Shown here: in pieces, positions 7,637 through 15,354 of the stretch
Numbering within the stretch: position 1 is the stretch's first letter
How the letters are laid out: the number at the start of each line of letters is the position of its first letter
NCBI GenBank assembly: GCA_937997485.1
Contig: CALKTH010000012.1
Span: 16,111-80,110, forward strand
Origin: an uncultured Acidimicrobiales bacterium
GTDB lineage: Bacteria; Actinomycetota; Acidimicrobiia; Acidimicrobiales; SZUA-35
DNA length: 64,000 nucleotides
Direction: 5' to 3'
The notes under the pieces: generated by a model
The model's input: the letters and a program-made list of their open reading frames with translations, nothing else
What the model was told of the DNA's origin: nothing
Database searches by the model: none
Program-made: the position numbers and the translations under genes

Positions 7637-8538
7637 CCGGCCTCCTCTCGAGGAGTGTGTTCCCGGTCGCGGGAACGTCCGTTGTTTGTGCGGTCTCTGG
7701 TGGCGCCGATTCGTTGGCGCTCCTGGCGCTTGCGGCCGCGGCCGAACTCCGGGTCACCGCGGTGCACGTCGACCACGGCCTGCGTCCTGAGTCCTCCGCC
7801 GAAGCGCAGGTGGTCGCGGTCGCAGCTGAACGGTTCGGCGCCGACTTCCGATCCGAACGGCTCACGCTGGCCGACGGGCCCAATCTAGAAGCGCGAGCTC
7901 GGGATGCTCGTCGCTCGATTCTGGGCGAGGGAGCGCTCACGGGCCATACGTTGGACGACCAGGCGGAGACCGTGCTGATCAACCTGATTCGTGGTGCCGG
8001 CCTCGACGGCCTGGCAGCAATGAGCCCCGGTGGCATCCATCCAATTCTGGGACTCCGGCGGGCAGAGACCCATGCCCTCTGTGCGGAGCTCAGGCTCGAG
8101 CCGGTGCGGGACGCTTCGAATGACGACCCCCGTTTCGTGCGAAACCGTCTGCGACACGAGGTCCTGCCGCTCCTGAACGAGATCAGCGGGCGAGACGTGG
8201 TGCCGCTGCTCAGTCGGACCTCCGATACCGCTCGTGCCGCGGCCGAAGTTCTCGAAGCCTTGGCTCGCGATCTTGATCCGACGAGCACGAAGGAATTGCG
8301 TGCGGTCGCACCACCAGTCGCCCACGTCGCGCTCCGCCGGTGGTTGCGCCTCGGGCCTGGAACCGGTGCCGACGATGGGCAGGCAAGCGGCGAGCATCCG
8401 CCATCGACGGCAGATCTGGAGCGGGTCATGGCCGTGGTTCGTCACGAGGTCATCGCCTGTGAGATCAGCGGCGGGCGACGGGTGAGCCGTCATCAAGGTG
8501 TGTTGCGGGTCGGGCCTGCGAGGCCGGGTCAGCCCTGA
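7615..8538 (+). CDS. tilS: tRNA(Ile)-lysidine synthetase
   Basis: A 307-residue N-type ATP pyrophosphatase. The PP-loop SGGADSLALL lies near residue 29, followed by VDHGLRPES, HTLDDQAETVLINLIRGAG and the DASNDDPRFVRNRLRHEVLP segment typical of TilS. It lysidinylates C34 of tRNA-Ile(CAU) so that it reads AUA. The GTG at 7615 overlaps the metalloprotease by 22 bases. In many actinobacteria tilS is followed by hpt and ftsH before the folate genes; here folP follows at once. Confidence 0.9.
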   Translation: MDLSGSLTGLLSRSVFPVAGTSVVCAVSGGADSLALLALAAAAELRVTAVHVDHGLRPESSAEAQVVAVAAERFGADFRSERLTLADGPNLEARARDARRSILGEGALTGHTLDDQAETVLINLIRGAGLDGLAAMSPGGIHPILGLRRAETHALCAELRLEPVRDASNDDPRFVRNRLRHEVLPLLNEISGRDVVPLLSRTSDTARAAAEVLEALARDLDPTSTKELRAVAPPVAHVALRRWLRLGPGTGADDGQASGEHPPSTADLERVMAVVRHEVIACEISGGRRVSRHQGVLRVGPARPGQP

Positions 8539-8586
8539 GCGGTGTCGGCTCGTTCGAGGGTGACTGCTCGGTAGCATGCTGCGTCA

Positions 8587-9471
8587 ATGCGGCCTCTAGT
8601 CCTCGGGATCTTGAACGTCACGCCTGATTCCTTCAGCGATGGCGGGAGCTACAGCGCATCCAGCTCGGCTCCGGAGCAGATCGATCTCGACGCCGCGGTG
8701 TCGCGGGTTGACGAAATGCTGGCCGAAGGCGCCGACATGATCGACGTTGGCGGTGAATCCACGCGCCCGGGCGCCGAACCCATTCCGATCGATGTGGAGC
8801 TCAACCGGGTCATCCCGGTGATCGAAGCCATCGCTGGTCGAGCGCGAATCTCGATTGATACCCGCAACGAGCCAGTGGCAAGGGCAGCCGTCGCTGCCGG
8901 GGCGGAGATGATCAACGATGTCTCCGCTTCCCTCCATCGAGTCGCTGCCGACACCGGGGCTGCCTGGGTCGCGATGCACATGCTCGGCGTGCCCGGGATC
9001 ATGCAACAGAACCCCCAGTACGACGACGTGGTCGCGGATGTCCGGGATTTTCTGGTCGAACGAGCCGAAGCCGCGGTGTCCGACGGTGTCGAGGAGGTCT
9101 GGATCGATCCTGGCTTCGGATTCGGCAAGACGCTGGATCACAACCTCGACCTGCTGACCGGAATGGGCGATCTTGTCGCCACTGGGTTCCCCGTCGTTGT
9201 CGGTACGAGCCGCAAGTCGATGCTTGGCCAACTCATCGCTCGGTCCGATGGTGTTGACGCCCCGGTGCCTGCCAGCGACAGGCTCGAGGGTTCGGTAACC
9301 ACGGGAACCTACGCATTGATGTTGGGAGCGAGGATGATCCGGGTCCATGATGTCAAGGCTGCTGCGCAAGCGGTGTCGGTTGTGACCGGCATCGGGCGCC
9401 AGGAGCTCGAAGCAATCCGACAATCGGAACAGCCGGGGCGACCCCTCGTCGACAAGGAAGGCTCAGCCTGA
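8587..9471 (+). CDS. folP: Dihydropteroate synthase
   Basis: A 294-residue TIM-barrel enzyme that joins p-aminobenzoate to 6-hydroxymethyl-dihydropterin diphosphate. Signatures: LGILNVTPDSFSDGG at the N-terminus (pterin-site Asn and diphosphate loop), DVGGESTRPGAEPI, SIDTRN, NDVSA, the DPGFGFGKT block and GTSRKSMLG. It is the first gene of a folP-X-folB-folK run with 1-base overlaps. folE is not in the cluster. Confidence 0.95.
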   Translation: MRPLVLGILNVTPDSFSDGGSYSASSSAPEQIDLDAAVSRVDEMLAEGADMIDVGGESTRPGAEPIPIDVELNRVIPVIEAIAGRARISIDTRNEPVARAAVAAGAEMINDVSASLHRVAADTGAAWVAMHMLGVPGIMQQNPQYDDVVADVRDFLVERAEAAVSDGVEEVWIDPGFGFGKTLDHNLDLLTGMGDLVATGFPVVVGTSRKSMLGQLIARSDGVDAPVPASDRLEGSVTTGTYALMLGARMIRVHDVKAAAQAVSVVTGIGRQELEAIRQSEQPGRPLVDKEGSA

Positions 9472-10046
9472 TGGCAAAAGGAAAGTGGGCGCAAGGCATC
9501 GAGCCGCGGCATTTCCAGTGGGTCATCGGTGAGCAACTTGCGATCTGTGAGCGACCGGGCGGCTACGGAGCGAACCATCGCAAGGTCCGCCGCCAAGAAG
9601 AGATCATCTGGATCCGCGAACGAAAGTTTGACTACGTCATCTCGCTCATCGCCTCGGATCACAATCTCCACAGCTACGACGAGCTCGGTGTCCGCTGGAA
9701 GCATTGGCCGTTCACGCCGGCCGTTGACCCGGAGATCTCGCTCGGCCAGATGTATCCCGAGCTTCGGAACCTGCTGGCGTCCAAGTCCAAGCTGCTCATG
9801 CACGTTGAGGAAGTCTCGGATCGCCTTGCTGGCGTCCTTGCCGGCTACCTGCGGTGGTCGGGCATGGTGCCCGAATCACACAAGGCCATCATCGTGATGG
9901 AACAAATTCTGGGCCGTCAGATGGGGCCCGAGGGCCGCACCCTCGTCACCGCTGCTGAGCGCGCCCTGCTTCGCCAGTCGTCCGCACCAAGCGACACCTC
10001 GGATGATGAGGCTGGAAGTGGCGAGGACGAGGACAGCGAACACTGA
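9471..10046 (+). CDS. Dual-specificity-phosphatase-like protein lacking the catalytic cysteine
   Basis: A 191-residue cytoplasmic protein locked between folP and folB by 1-base overlaps on both sides. It follows the dual-specificity phosphatase (DSP) layout: an FQWVIGEQLAICERPGG entry block, FDYVISLIASDHNLHSYDEL, GVRWKHWPF, then LLMHVEEVSDRLAGVLAGYL where the P-loop HCxxGxxR should be. In that loop the His and Arg remain, but the Cys is Val and the Gly is Val, so phosphatase chemistry is not expected. The C-terminus is acidic and probably disordered. It may be a pseudophosphatase or a substrate-binding scaffold; its link to folate is positional. Confidence 0.7.
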   Translation: MAKGKWAQGIEPRHFQWVIGEQLAICERPGGYGANHRKVRRQEEIIWIRERKFDYVISLIASDHNLHSYDELGVRWKHWPFTPAVDPEISLGQMYPELRNLLASKSKLLMHVEEVSDRLAGVLAGYLRWSGMVPESHKAIIVMEQILGRQMGPEGRTLVTAAERALLRQSSAPSDTSDDEAGSGEDEDSEH

Positions 10047-10432
10047 TGTCGTCTCGATTGGTTGACCAGATCGCCGACCGCATCGAGGTTCGTGGCATTG
10101 AAGTCTTGGTGTTCTGCGGCGTCCTCGATGAGGAGCAGGCCCGCCGGCAGCCGTTCCTCTTCGATCTCGACATCTACCTTGATCTTTCTGCTGCTGGCGC
10201 CTCCGATGATCTGACCAAGACGGTCAACTACGGAGCCATCGTTGATGACATGCTGGAGATGCTCAGCAACGGGCGTTTCGAGCTGCTCGAGGCGATGTCA
10301 GCCAAAGTGGCCGAGCTGGTCTTGGCTGATCCGAACGCTGAGGCGGTGACCGTGACGGCCCGCAAGCTGCGGCCACCGGTGGCCGCACACCTGGCGTCCA
10401 CGGGCGTCCGCATTCATCGCACGAGGGCCTGA
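10046..10432 (+). CDS. folB: Dihydroneopterin aldolase
   Basis: A 128-residue FolB. It converts 7,8-dihydroneopterin to 6-hydroxymethyl-dihydropterin. The family pattern is clear: DRIEVRGIEVLVFCGVLDEE, the LDLSAAGASDDLTKTVNYGA segment (substrate-side Tyr), FELLEAMSAKVAEL and AVTVTARKLRPPV. Length is normal. It overlaps the preceding phosphatase-like gene by 1 base and is followed by a repeat and folK. Confidence 0.92.
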   Translation: MSSRLVDQIADRIEVRGIEVLVFCGVLDEEQARRQPFLFDLDIYLDLSAAGASDDLTKTVNYGAIVDDMLEMLSNGRFELLEAMSAKVAELVLADPNAEAVTVTARKLRPPVAAHLASTGVRIHRTRA

Positions 10433-10453
10433 GTTTGGTGACAGCCGGCTCGT

Positions 10454-10496
10454 TCTGTGCGCGAAAATCGCGCCCTGCGCACTCTGAACGCGCGCA
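10454..10496. repeat. Palindromic repeat, family C copy 1
   Basis: A GC-rich structure between folB and folK: outer arms CTGTGCGCG (from 10455) and CGCGCGCAG, with an inner hairpin GCGCGA-AAA-TCGCGC. Its reverse complement shares GCGCGTTCAGAGTGCG and TTCGCGCACAG with the element at 53485-53544. Short direct repeats GGTGACAGCCGG flank it at 10437 and 10520. Confidence 0.65.
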
Positions 10497-10520
10497 GCTC
10501 GTTGAGACCGGGACGGTCCG

Positions 10521-11033
10521 GTGGTGACAGCCGGGTCCGTTGAGGGCATCACTGGAGCCCCTGGAACCGAGCGTCCGCCCGTTCGAGCGTTTCTCGGCAT
10601 GGGTACGAACCTTGGCGACCGCCGTCGCTACCTGCTGGATGCCGTGGCAGCCATTCCCGAGGTCCGGGCTGTTTCTCCCGTCTATGAGACCGACCCTGTC
10701 GGTGGCCCAGAGCAGGATGCTTACCTGAACATCGTCGTGGAGCTCTGGACCCGTCGCACGCCCCGACAACTCCTGGAGCTCTGCCATGAGCTGGAACAGG
10801 CCGCGCAGCGAGTCCGAGAGGTTCGATGGGGCCCCCGCACGCTCGACGTCGATGTTGTTTGGATCGATGGTGTGGTGCTGGAGGATCTTGAGCTCACGAT
10901 CCCGCACCCACGAGCCCATCAGCGGAACTTCGTGATGCGGCCGCTCTTCGATCTCGACCCAATCATCGATCTGCCCGGCTGGGATCCCGAGGCCGCCTTC
11001 GGCGACGTTGAGAACCTCGGCCCACTGGCCTGA
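10521..11033 (+). CDS. folK: 2-amino-4-hydroxy-6-hydroxymethyldihydropteridine diphosphokinase
   Basis: A 170-residue HPPK. It transfers diphosphate from ATP to 6-hydroxymethyl-dihydropterin, feeding FolP. Signatures: FLGMGTNLGDRRRYL, VSPVYETDPVGGPEQDAYLN, RWGPRTLDVDVVWID (the metal-binding Asp pair) and IPHPRAHQRNFVMRPLFDLD. The GTG start is uncertain by a few codons, because the in-frame upstream segment is only repeat sequence. It is the last gene of the folate run. Confidence 0.92.
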   Translation: MVTAGSVEGITGAPGTERPPVRAFLGMGTNLGDRRRYLLDAVAAIPEVRAVSPVYETDPVGGPEQDAYLNIVVELWTRRTPRQLLELCHELEQAAQRVREVRWGPRTLDVDVVWIDGVVLEDLELTIPHPRAHQRNFVMRPLFDLDPIIDLPGWDPEAAFGDVENLGPLA

Positions 11034-11138
11034 CCCCCGCTCCCGCAGGCCAGCCTTGATTTCTTGCGGTTGATTTCTTGCGGATGAACGCTCGGAAATC
11101 AACGAGAGCGCCCGCCACCGTGCGGGTACGGTCCGGTG

Positions 11139-11780
11139 ATGCCGCTCAACACGTTGCTTGCCTTCTCGGCTGCCACCCTGCTGCTGCTCGTGATTCCCGG
11201 CCCGGCCGTCATGTACATCGTCACGAGAAGCGCGGCGCAGGGGCGACGAGCCGGTTTGGTCTCGGTGGCCGGCATTCACCTCGGCACGATGGTGCACATC
11301 CTTGCCGCCATGGTCGGCCTGTCCGCCGTGCTGGCAGCCTCGGCCACGGCCTTCACCGTGGTGAAGATGGTCGGTGCCGCCTATCTCGTTTGGTTGGGTA
11401 TCCAATCGATCCGGGCCTATCGACTTGGAAGCGCAGAGGCCACGAAGCCCGTGGTCGAGGATCGGCCATTGCGGCGAGTCTTCGTCGATGGGGTGGTCCT
11501 CAACGTGCTCAACCCCAAGACCGCCATCTTCTTCCTGTCGTTCGTGCCTCAGTTCGTCGACCCGAACACGCTGCACCCGGTGCGCGATGTGGCCACCCTC
11601 GGCGCCGTGTTCATCCTGCTGGGGCTGGTCTCCGATGGAGCCTTTGCCTTGGCTGGGGGCTGGGTTGGGGCGCGACTGCGCCAGTCGCCTCGCTGGCAGC
11701 GTCGCAAGGACCTGTTCGCTGGTGGCACGTATCTGGGGCTCGGTGCCGTGACGGCGCTGACCGGTAACCGTTCCGCCTGA
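11139..11780 (+). CDS. LysE-family translocator (amino-acid/metabolite exporter)
   Basis: A 213-residue inner-membrane protein with about six hydrophobic segments. The LysE/RhtB signature is present: VIPGPAVMYIVTRSAAQGRR in the first loop and LNVLNPKTAIFFLSFVPQF in the middle. The family exports amino acids such as lysine, threonine or homoserine. ATG 11139 follows a GTG in the same frame, so the start may be 3 bases earlier. It ends 11 bases before the convergent ureohydrolase. The substrate cannot be told from sequence. Confidence 0.88.
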   Translation: MPLNTLLAFSAATLLLLVIPGPAVMYIVTRSAAQGRRAGLVSVAGIHLGTMVHILAAMVGLSAVLAASATAFTVVKMVGAAYLVWLGIQSIRAYRLGSAEATKPVVEDRPLRRVFVDGVVLNVLNPKTAIFFLSFVPQFVDPNTLHPVRDVATLGAVFILLGLVSDGAFALAGGWVGARLRQSPRWQRRKDLFAGGTYLGLGAVTALTGNRSA

Positions 11781-11791
11781 CCCGGCGGTCG

Positions 11792-12814
11792 TCAGCTCGA
11801 AGCTGAATCAGCGGGCGCGAGCGCGCCGGAGGCGTGGTTGTCGGCGATGAGCGAGAGGATCTCGAACATCACTGCCATCGCCCGGTAGCTGGTGATCTGG
11901 TTGGGCGAGTCGACGGTTGGCATGAGGCAGACGACGTCACCGCCAATGATGTTCTGGCCTCGCACCGATCGGATCAGGTCGATCACCTGGTTCATGCCGA
12001 AGCCTTCGATGCCGCCCTCGATGTTGGCCACACCGGGAGCCACGGTCGGGTCAAGACAGTCGAGATCGAAGGTGATGTAGATCGGGCGCCCTGCCACTCG
12101 CTCCAGGATCATCTCCTTCACTCGTTCGGCTCCGAGCTCGTCGTAGTCCGTCTTGCGCACGACCTCGTAGCCGAGGTCGTAGGAGGGATCGAGCCACTCG
12201 AGGCTGCGGGTGTTCCCTCGGATGCCGAGCTGAATGCTGTGCTCCGGATCCACATGCCCCTCGGTCACCAGGTAGCTGGCCCAGTGGGCGGCGGACTTCA
12301 CGGCTCCCATGAAGTGCGGGACGTTGTGGAATGCATCAGTGTGCGCATCGAAGTGGATGAGCGAGGCCTTCTGCCCACCGGTGAGCTTTGCCCCCTCGCC
12401 TGCAATGCCTTGGAGCACGCCGCCGGTGACGGAGTGATCACCGCCGATAGAGACCGGACGGCAGCCCGCGGCGTCGAGCGCCTGGTAGTACTCGGTGATC
12501 ATCTCGATCGAGCGCTCGTTGTTGTTGCCCTCGCTGAGCGGGACATCGCCGAGATCCCGAATACGGCACGCGTTCCACGGGTCAATGCCGAAATCGTTGT
12601 GGACACGCCGTCCGATGGCCGAGACGTTGCGAACGGCTCGGGGCCCGAGATGCTGGTCCCGCTGCGTGGTGCCGTTGCCAGTCGAGTGCGGAATTCCCAC
12701 GAGGCCGATGTCAGCCTGCGTCGGATCCTCGTCGTGCGGCGCCCGGAAGAGCGTGGGAATGCCGTACCAGTAGATCCCGTCCATCAGCAGCTTCTGATCT
12801 CGTGACTCCGTCAT
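11792..12814 (-). CDS. Agmatinase/arginase-family ureohydrolase
   Basis: A 340-residue manganese ureohydrolase. Metal-binding motifs are intact: SIGGDHSVTGG, IHFDAHTDAF and YITFDLDCLDPTVAPG. The family splits guanidino compounds (agmatine, guanidinobutyrate, guanidine, arginine) to urea plus an amine. The N-terminal extension LLMDGIYWYGIPTLFR and the NNNERSIEMI loop are closer to agmatinase-like than to arginase proteins, but the substrate is not determined. It stands alone, convergent with the LysE gene and divergent from nadC. Confidence 0.85.
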   Translation of the reverse strand: MTESRDQKLLMDGIYWYGIPTLFRAPHDEDPTQADIGLVGIPHSTGNGTTQRDQHLGPRAVRNVSAIGRRVHNDFGIDPWNACRIRDLGDVPLSEGNNNERSIEMITEYYQALDAAGCRPVSIGGDHSVTGGVLQGIAGEGAKLTGGQKASLIHFDAHTDAFHNVPHFMGAVKSAAHWASYLVTEGHVDPEHSIQLGIRGNTRSLEWLDPSYDLGYEVVRKTDYDELGAERVKEMILERVAGRPIYITFDLDCLDPTVAPGVANIEGGIEGFGMNQVIDLIRSVRGQNIIGGDVVCLMPTVDSPNQITSYRAMAVMFEILSLIADNHASGALAPADSASS

Positions 12815-12929
12815 GCCGACAGATTGGTACAGCGCCGGCCCGGCTTCGTTGATACATCCGCAACGGACCTCGTTGATCGACGCCCGGAGAGACGCCGTGT
12901 CCCGCTGCCAGGACTAGCCTGACCACCGC

Positions 12930-13802
12930 ATGCGGCATGACCTCGACCCCCCACTGGCCGACATCCGCTTCCTCGTGGAGCGAGCCTTGGCTGAAGACCT
13001 CACACCCTTTGGCGACCTCACGTCATCGCTCCTCGATCCGACGCTGCAGGCGACGGCTGAATTCGGGGCTCGCGAGGCTGGCGTGATCGCGGGAACGAAG
13101 TGTGTGGAAGAGACCTTCCGAGCCGTTGACGAGGGGCTCACCGTGGAGTGGGCTCTGCGCGATGGTGACCGAGTCGAGCCCGGGCAGACGATTGGCGTGG
13201 CGTCAGGGCCGTTCGCCCGGATGCTGACTGCGGAGCGCACGGCACTGAACTTCATGAGTCATCTCTCGGGTGTGGCCACCAATGCGGCCAAGTGGGTCGA
13301 TCTCGCCGCCGGCCGAGTGACCGTCTGGGACACGCGGAAGACCACCCCTGGCTACCGCTCGCTCCAGAAGGCAGCTGTGCGAGCCGGTGGCGCCGCCAAC
13401 CATCGCGGCAATCTCTCGGACTGGCTGATGCTGAAGGACAATCACCTGATCGGTTTGAGCATCACCGAGGCGGTCCATCGAGCCAAGCAACTCTGGCCCG
13501 GTCGCACGATCCACGTGGAAGCGGATCGGGAAGATCAGATGTTCGAAGCTCTCGCTGCTGGCGCCGACATCATCTTGCTCGACAACTTCAGCCCAGCCGA
13601 ACTCAAGGTCATCGTGCCGAAGGCGCACGCCTGGGCTGAGGAGAACCAGCAAAAGGCGGCGCTGTTGGAAGCGTCAGGTGGTATCACTCTCGACACACTC
13701 GACGGCTACGCCGACACCGGCGTTGATCTTGTGTCGTCCGGGTCGATCACCAACTCGGCTCGAGTTCTCGACATCGGGCTCGATGTCGTGCCGATCACCT
13801 GA
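12930..13802 (+). CDS. nadC: Nicotinate-nucleotide pyrophosphorylase (quinolinate phosphoribosyltransferase)
   Basis: A 290-residue NadC, the third step of de novo NAD synthesis, making nicotinate mononucleotide from quinolinate and PRPP. Signatures: ALAEDLTPFGDLTS, AERTALNFMSHLSGVAT, VWDTRKTTPGYRSLQKAAVR, AVRAGGAANHRGNLSDWLML and EADREDQMFEALAAGADIIL. The usual partners nadA and nadB are not in this window. lysS follows after 53 bases. Confidence 0.95.
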   Translation: MRHDLDPPLADIRFLVERALAEDLTPFGDLTSSLLDPTLQATAEFGAREAGVIAGTKCVEETFRAVDEGLTVEWALRDGDRVEPGQTIGVASGPFARMLTAERTALNFMSHLSGVATNAAKWVDLAAGRVTVWDTRKTTPGYRSLQKAAVRAGGAANHRGNLSDWLMLKDNHLIGLSITEAVHRAKQLWPGRTIHVEADREDQMFEALAAGADIILLDNFSPAELKVIVPKAHAWAEENQQKAALLEASGGITLDTLDGYADTGVDLVSSGSITNSARVLDIGLDVVPIT

Positions 13803-13855
13803 GCCATCCCTGCCCCCACTTCCGTCCGCCTACGCATCTCTTTCTCTGAGGACCC

Positions 13856-15265
13856 ATGTCTCGCACCATCCCGTACCGCTTCGAGCCGAATGCCACGGCC
13901 GCCGCCCTCCACGCCGAGCACGGCGAGATCGAGGACGGCACCGAAACTGGTGTCCAGGTCACGATCGCCGGCCGCCTCATGCTTCGTCGGGTGCAGGGCA
14001 AGCTGGCGTTCGGCACGCTGCAGGATTCCACGGCACGGATTCAGCTCTTCGCCCCGGGCAAGGTCACCCCCGACTTTGCCGACTTCTGTGATCTGAACAT
14101 CGGCGACTGGATCGGTGTGACCGGTGAGGTCATGAAGACCCGCAAGGGCGAGTTGAGCGTCAAGGTCGAGGGATGGTCGCTGCTGGCGGCTGCCGCACGT
14201 CCGTTCCCCGACAAGTTCCACGGAATCACCGATCAAGACACTCGATACCGCCAGCGCTACGTCGATCTCTGGGTCACACCCGAGAGCCGCGAGGTTTTCG
14301 TGCTCCGGTCCAAGGCCATCAGCCTGACCCGTCGTTGGCTCGAAGATCGAGGATTCCTCGAGGTCGAGACTCCCATGTTCCACCCGATTCCCGGTGGTGC
14401 TCTGGCTCGCCCGTTCACGACACATCACAACGCGCTCGACCAGGAACTGTTCCTTCGCATCGCTCCTGAGCTCTATCTGAAGCGCTTGACCGCAGGTGGG
14501 TTCGAGCGGGTCTTCGAGATTGGGCGTGTGTTTCGCAACGAGGGCATGAGCACTCGTCACAATCCCGAGTTCACCATGCTCGAGCTGTACCAGGCGTATG
14601 CCGACTACGCAGACATCATGGTGCTCGTCGAGGAGCTCGTGGAGCACTTGGCGCTCGAGCTGGTGGGCACAACCGAGCTTCCGTACGGCGACAAGACCAT
14701 CAACGTCGCCGCCCCGTGGCGTCGCGCTTCCATGATCGAACTCATCGAGGAGACCACCGGCCAGGTCGTCCGTCTCGACATGCCGATCGACGATCTGCGG
14801 GCGATCGCCCGGGAGTTCCACGTCGAGGTCAAGGACTCGTACGGGCCAGGCAAGCTCATCCTCGAGATCTACGAAAAGACCACTGAGTCGGTGCTCTGGG
14901 ATCCGGTGTTCGTGACGGACTACCCGAAGGAAGTTTCGCCGCTGTCTCGTGATCATCGTGAGCTCGAGGGCTTCACGGAACGGTTCGAGGGCATCATCGC
15001 TGGGCGTGAGTTGTGCAACGCCTTCAGCGAGCTGATCGACCCGGTGGAACAGCGAGCTCGGTTTGAAGACCAGGCCCAGCAGAAGGCGGATGGCGACGAT
15101 GAGGCGATGGTCGTCGACGAGGACTACCTCCGAGCCATGGAGTACGGACTTCCGCCAACGGGTGGGCTGGGCATTGGTATCGACCGGCTCGTGATGCTCC
15201 TCGCCAACGTGCACACGATCCGCGACGTGGTCCTGTTCCCAACGCTTCGCCCCGAAGCCACCTGA
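13856..15265 (+). CDS. lysS: Lysyl-tRNA synthetase, class II
   Basis: A 469-residue class II enzyme. The N-terminal OB fold (residues about 45-140) carries TIAGRLMLRRVQGKLAFGTL; the catalytic core has FLEVETPMFHPIPGGALARP, the motif 2 loop RVFRNEGMSTRHNPEFTMLE and motif 3 GGLGIGIDRLVMLL. It is slightly short at the N-terminus relative to enzymes of about 500 residues, but complete in the core. It is followed by the family A palindrome. Confidence 0.95.
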   Translation: MSRTIPYRFEPNATAAALHAEHGEIEDGTETGVQVTIAGRLMLRRVQGKLAFGTLQDSTARIQLFAPGKVTPDFADFCDLNIGDWIGVTGEVMKTRKGELSVKVEGWSLLAAAARPFPDKFHGITDQDTRYRQRYVDLWVTPESREVFVLRSKAISLTRRWLEDRGFLEVETPMFHPIPGGALARPFTTHHNALDQELFLRIAPELYLKRLTAGGFERVFEIGRVFRNEGMSTRHNPEFTMLELYQAYADYADIMVLVEELVEHLALELVGTTELPYGDKTINVAAPWRRASMIELIEETTGQVVRLDMPIDDLRAIAREFHVEVKDSYGPGKLILEIYEKTTESVLWDPVFVTDYPKEVSPLSRDHRELEGFTERFEGIIAGRELCNAFSELIDPVEQRARFEDQAQQKADGDDEAMVVDEDYLRAMEYGLPPTGGLGIGIDRLVMLLANVHTIRDVVLFPTLRPEAT

Positions 15266-15275
15266 TCACGCTCCA

Positions 15276-15337
15276 CCGGCAACATTGGGTGCACGCCAAC
15301 GTCAAAACCGTTGGGGTTCTGCACCCAATGCTGCCGG
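15276..15337. repeat. Long inverted repeat, family A copy 2
   Basis: Arms CCGGCAACATTGGGTGCA (15276-15293) and TGCACCCAATGCTGCCGG (15320-15337) pair over 18 positions with one mismatch. The loop holds a smaller stem CCAACG/CGTTGG. The arm core is the same as at 417-468, and both copies lie just after a gene stop (dapD, lysS). Confidence 0.8.
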
Positions 15338-15354
15338 TCGAGTGCTGTGCGCCG

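Noticed and set aside
13706..15214. A 502-codon reverse-strand open frame inside lysS
   Set aside because: Antisense shadow of a complete lysS.
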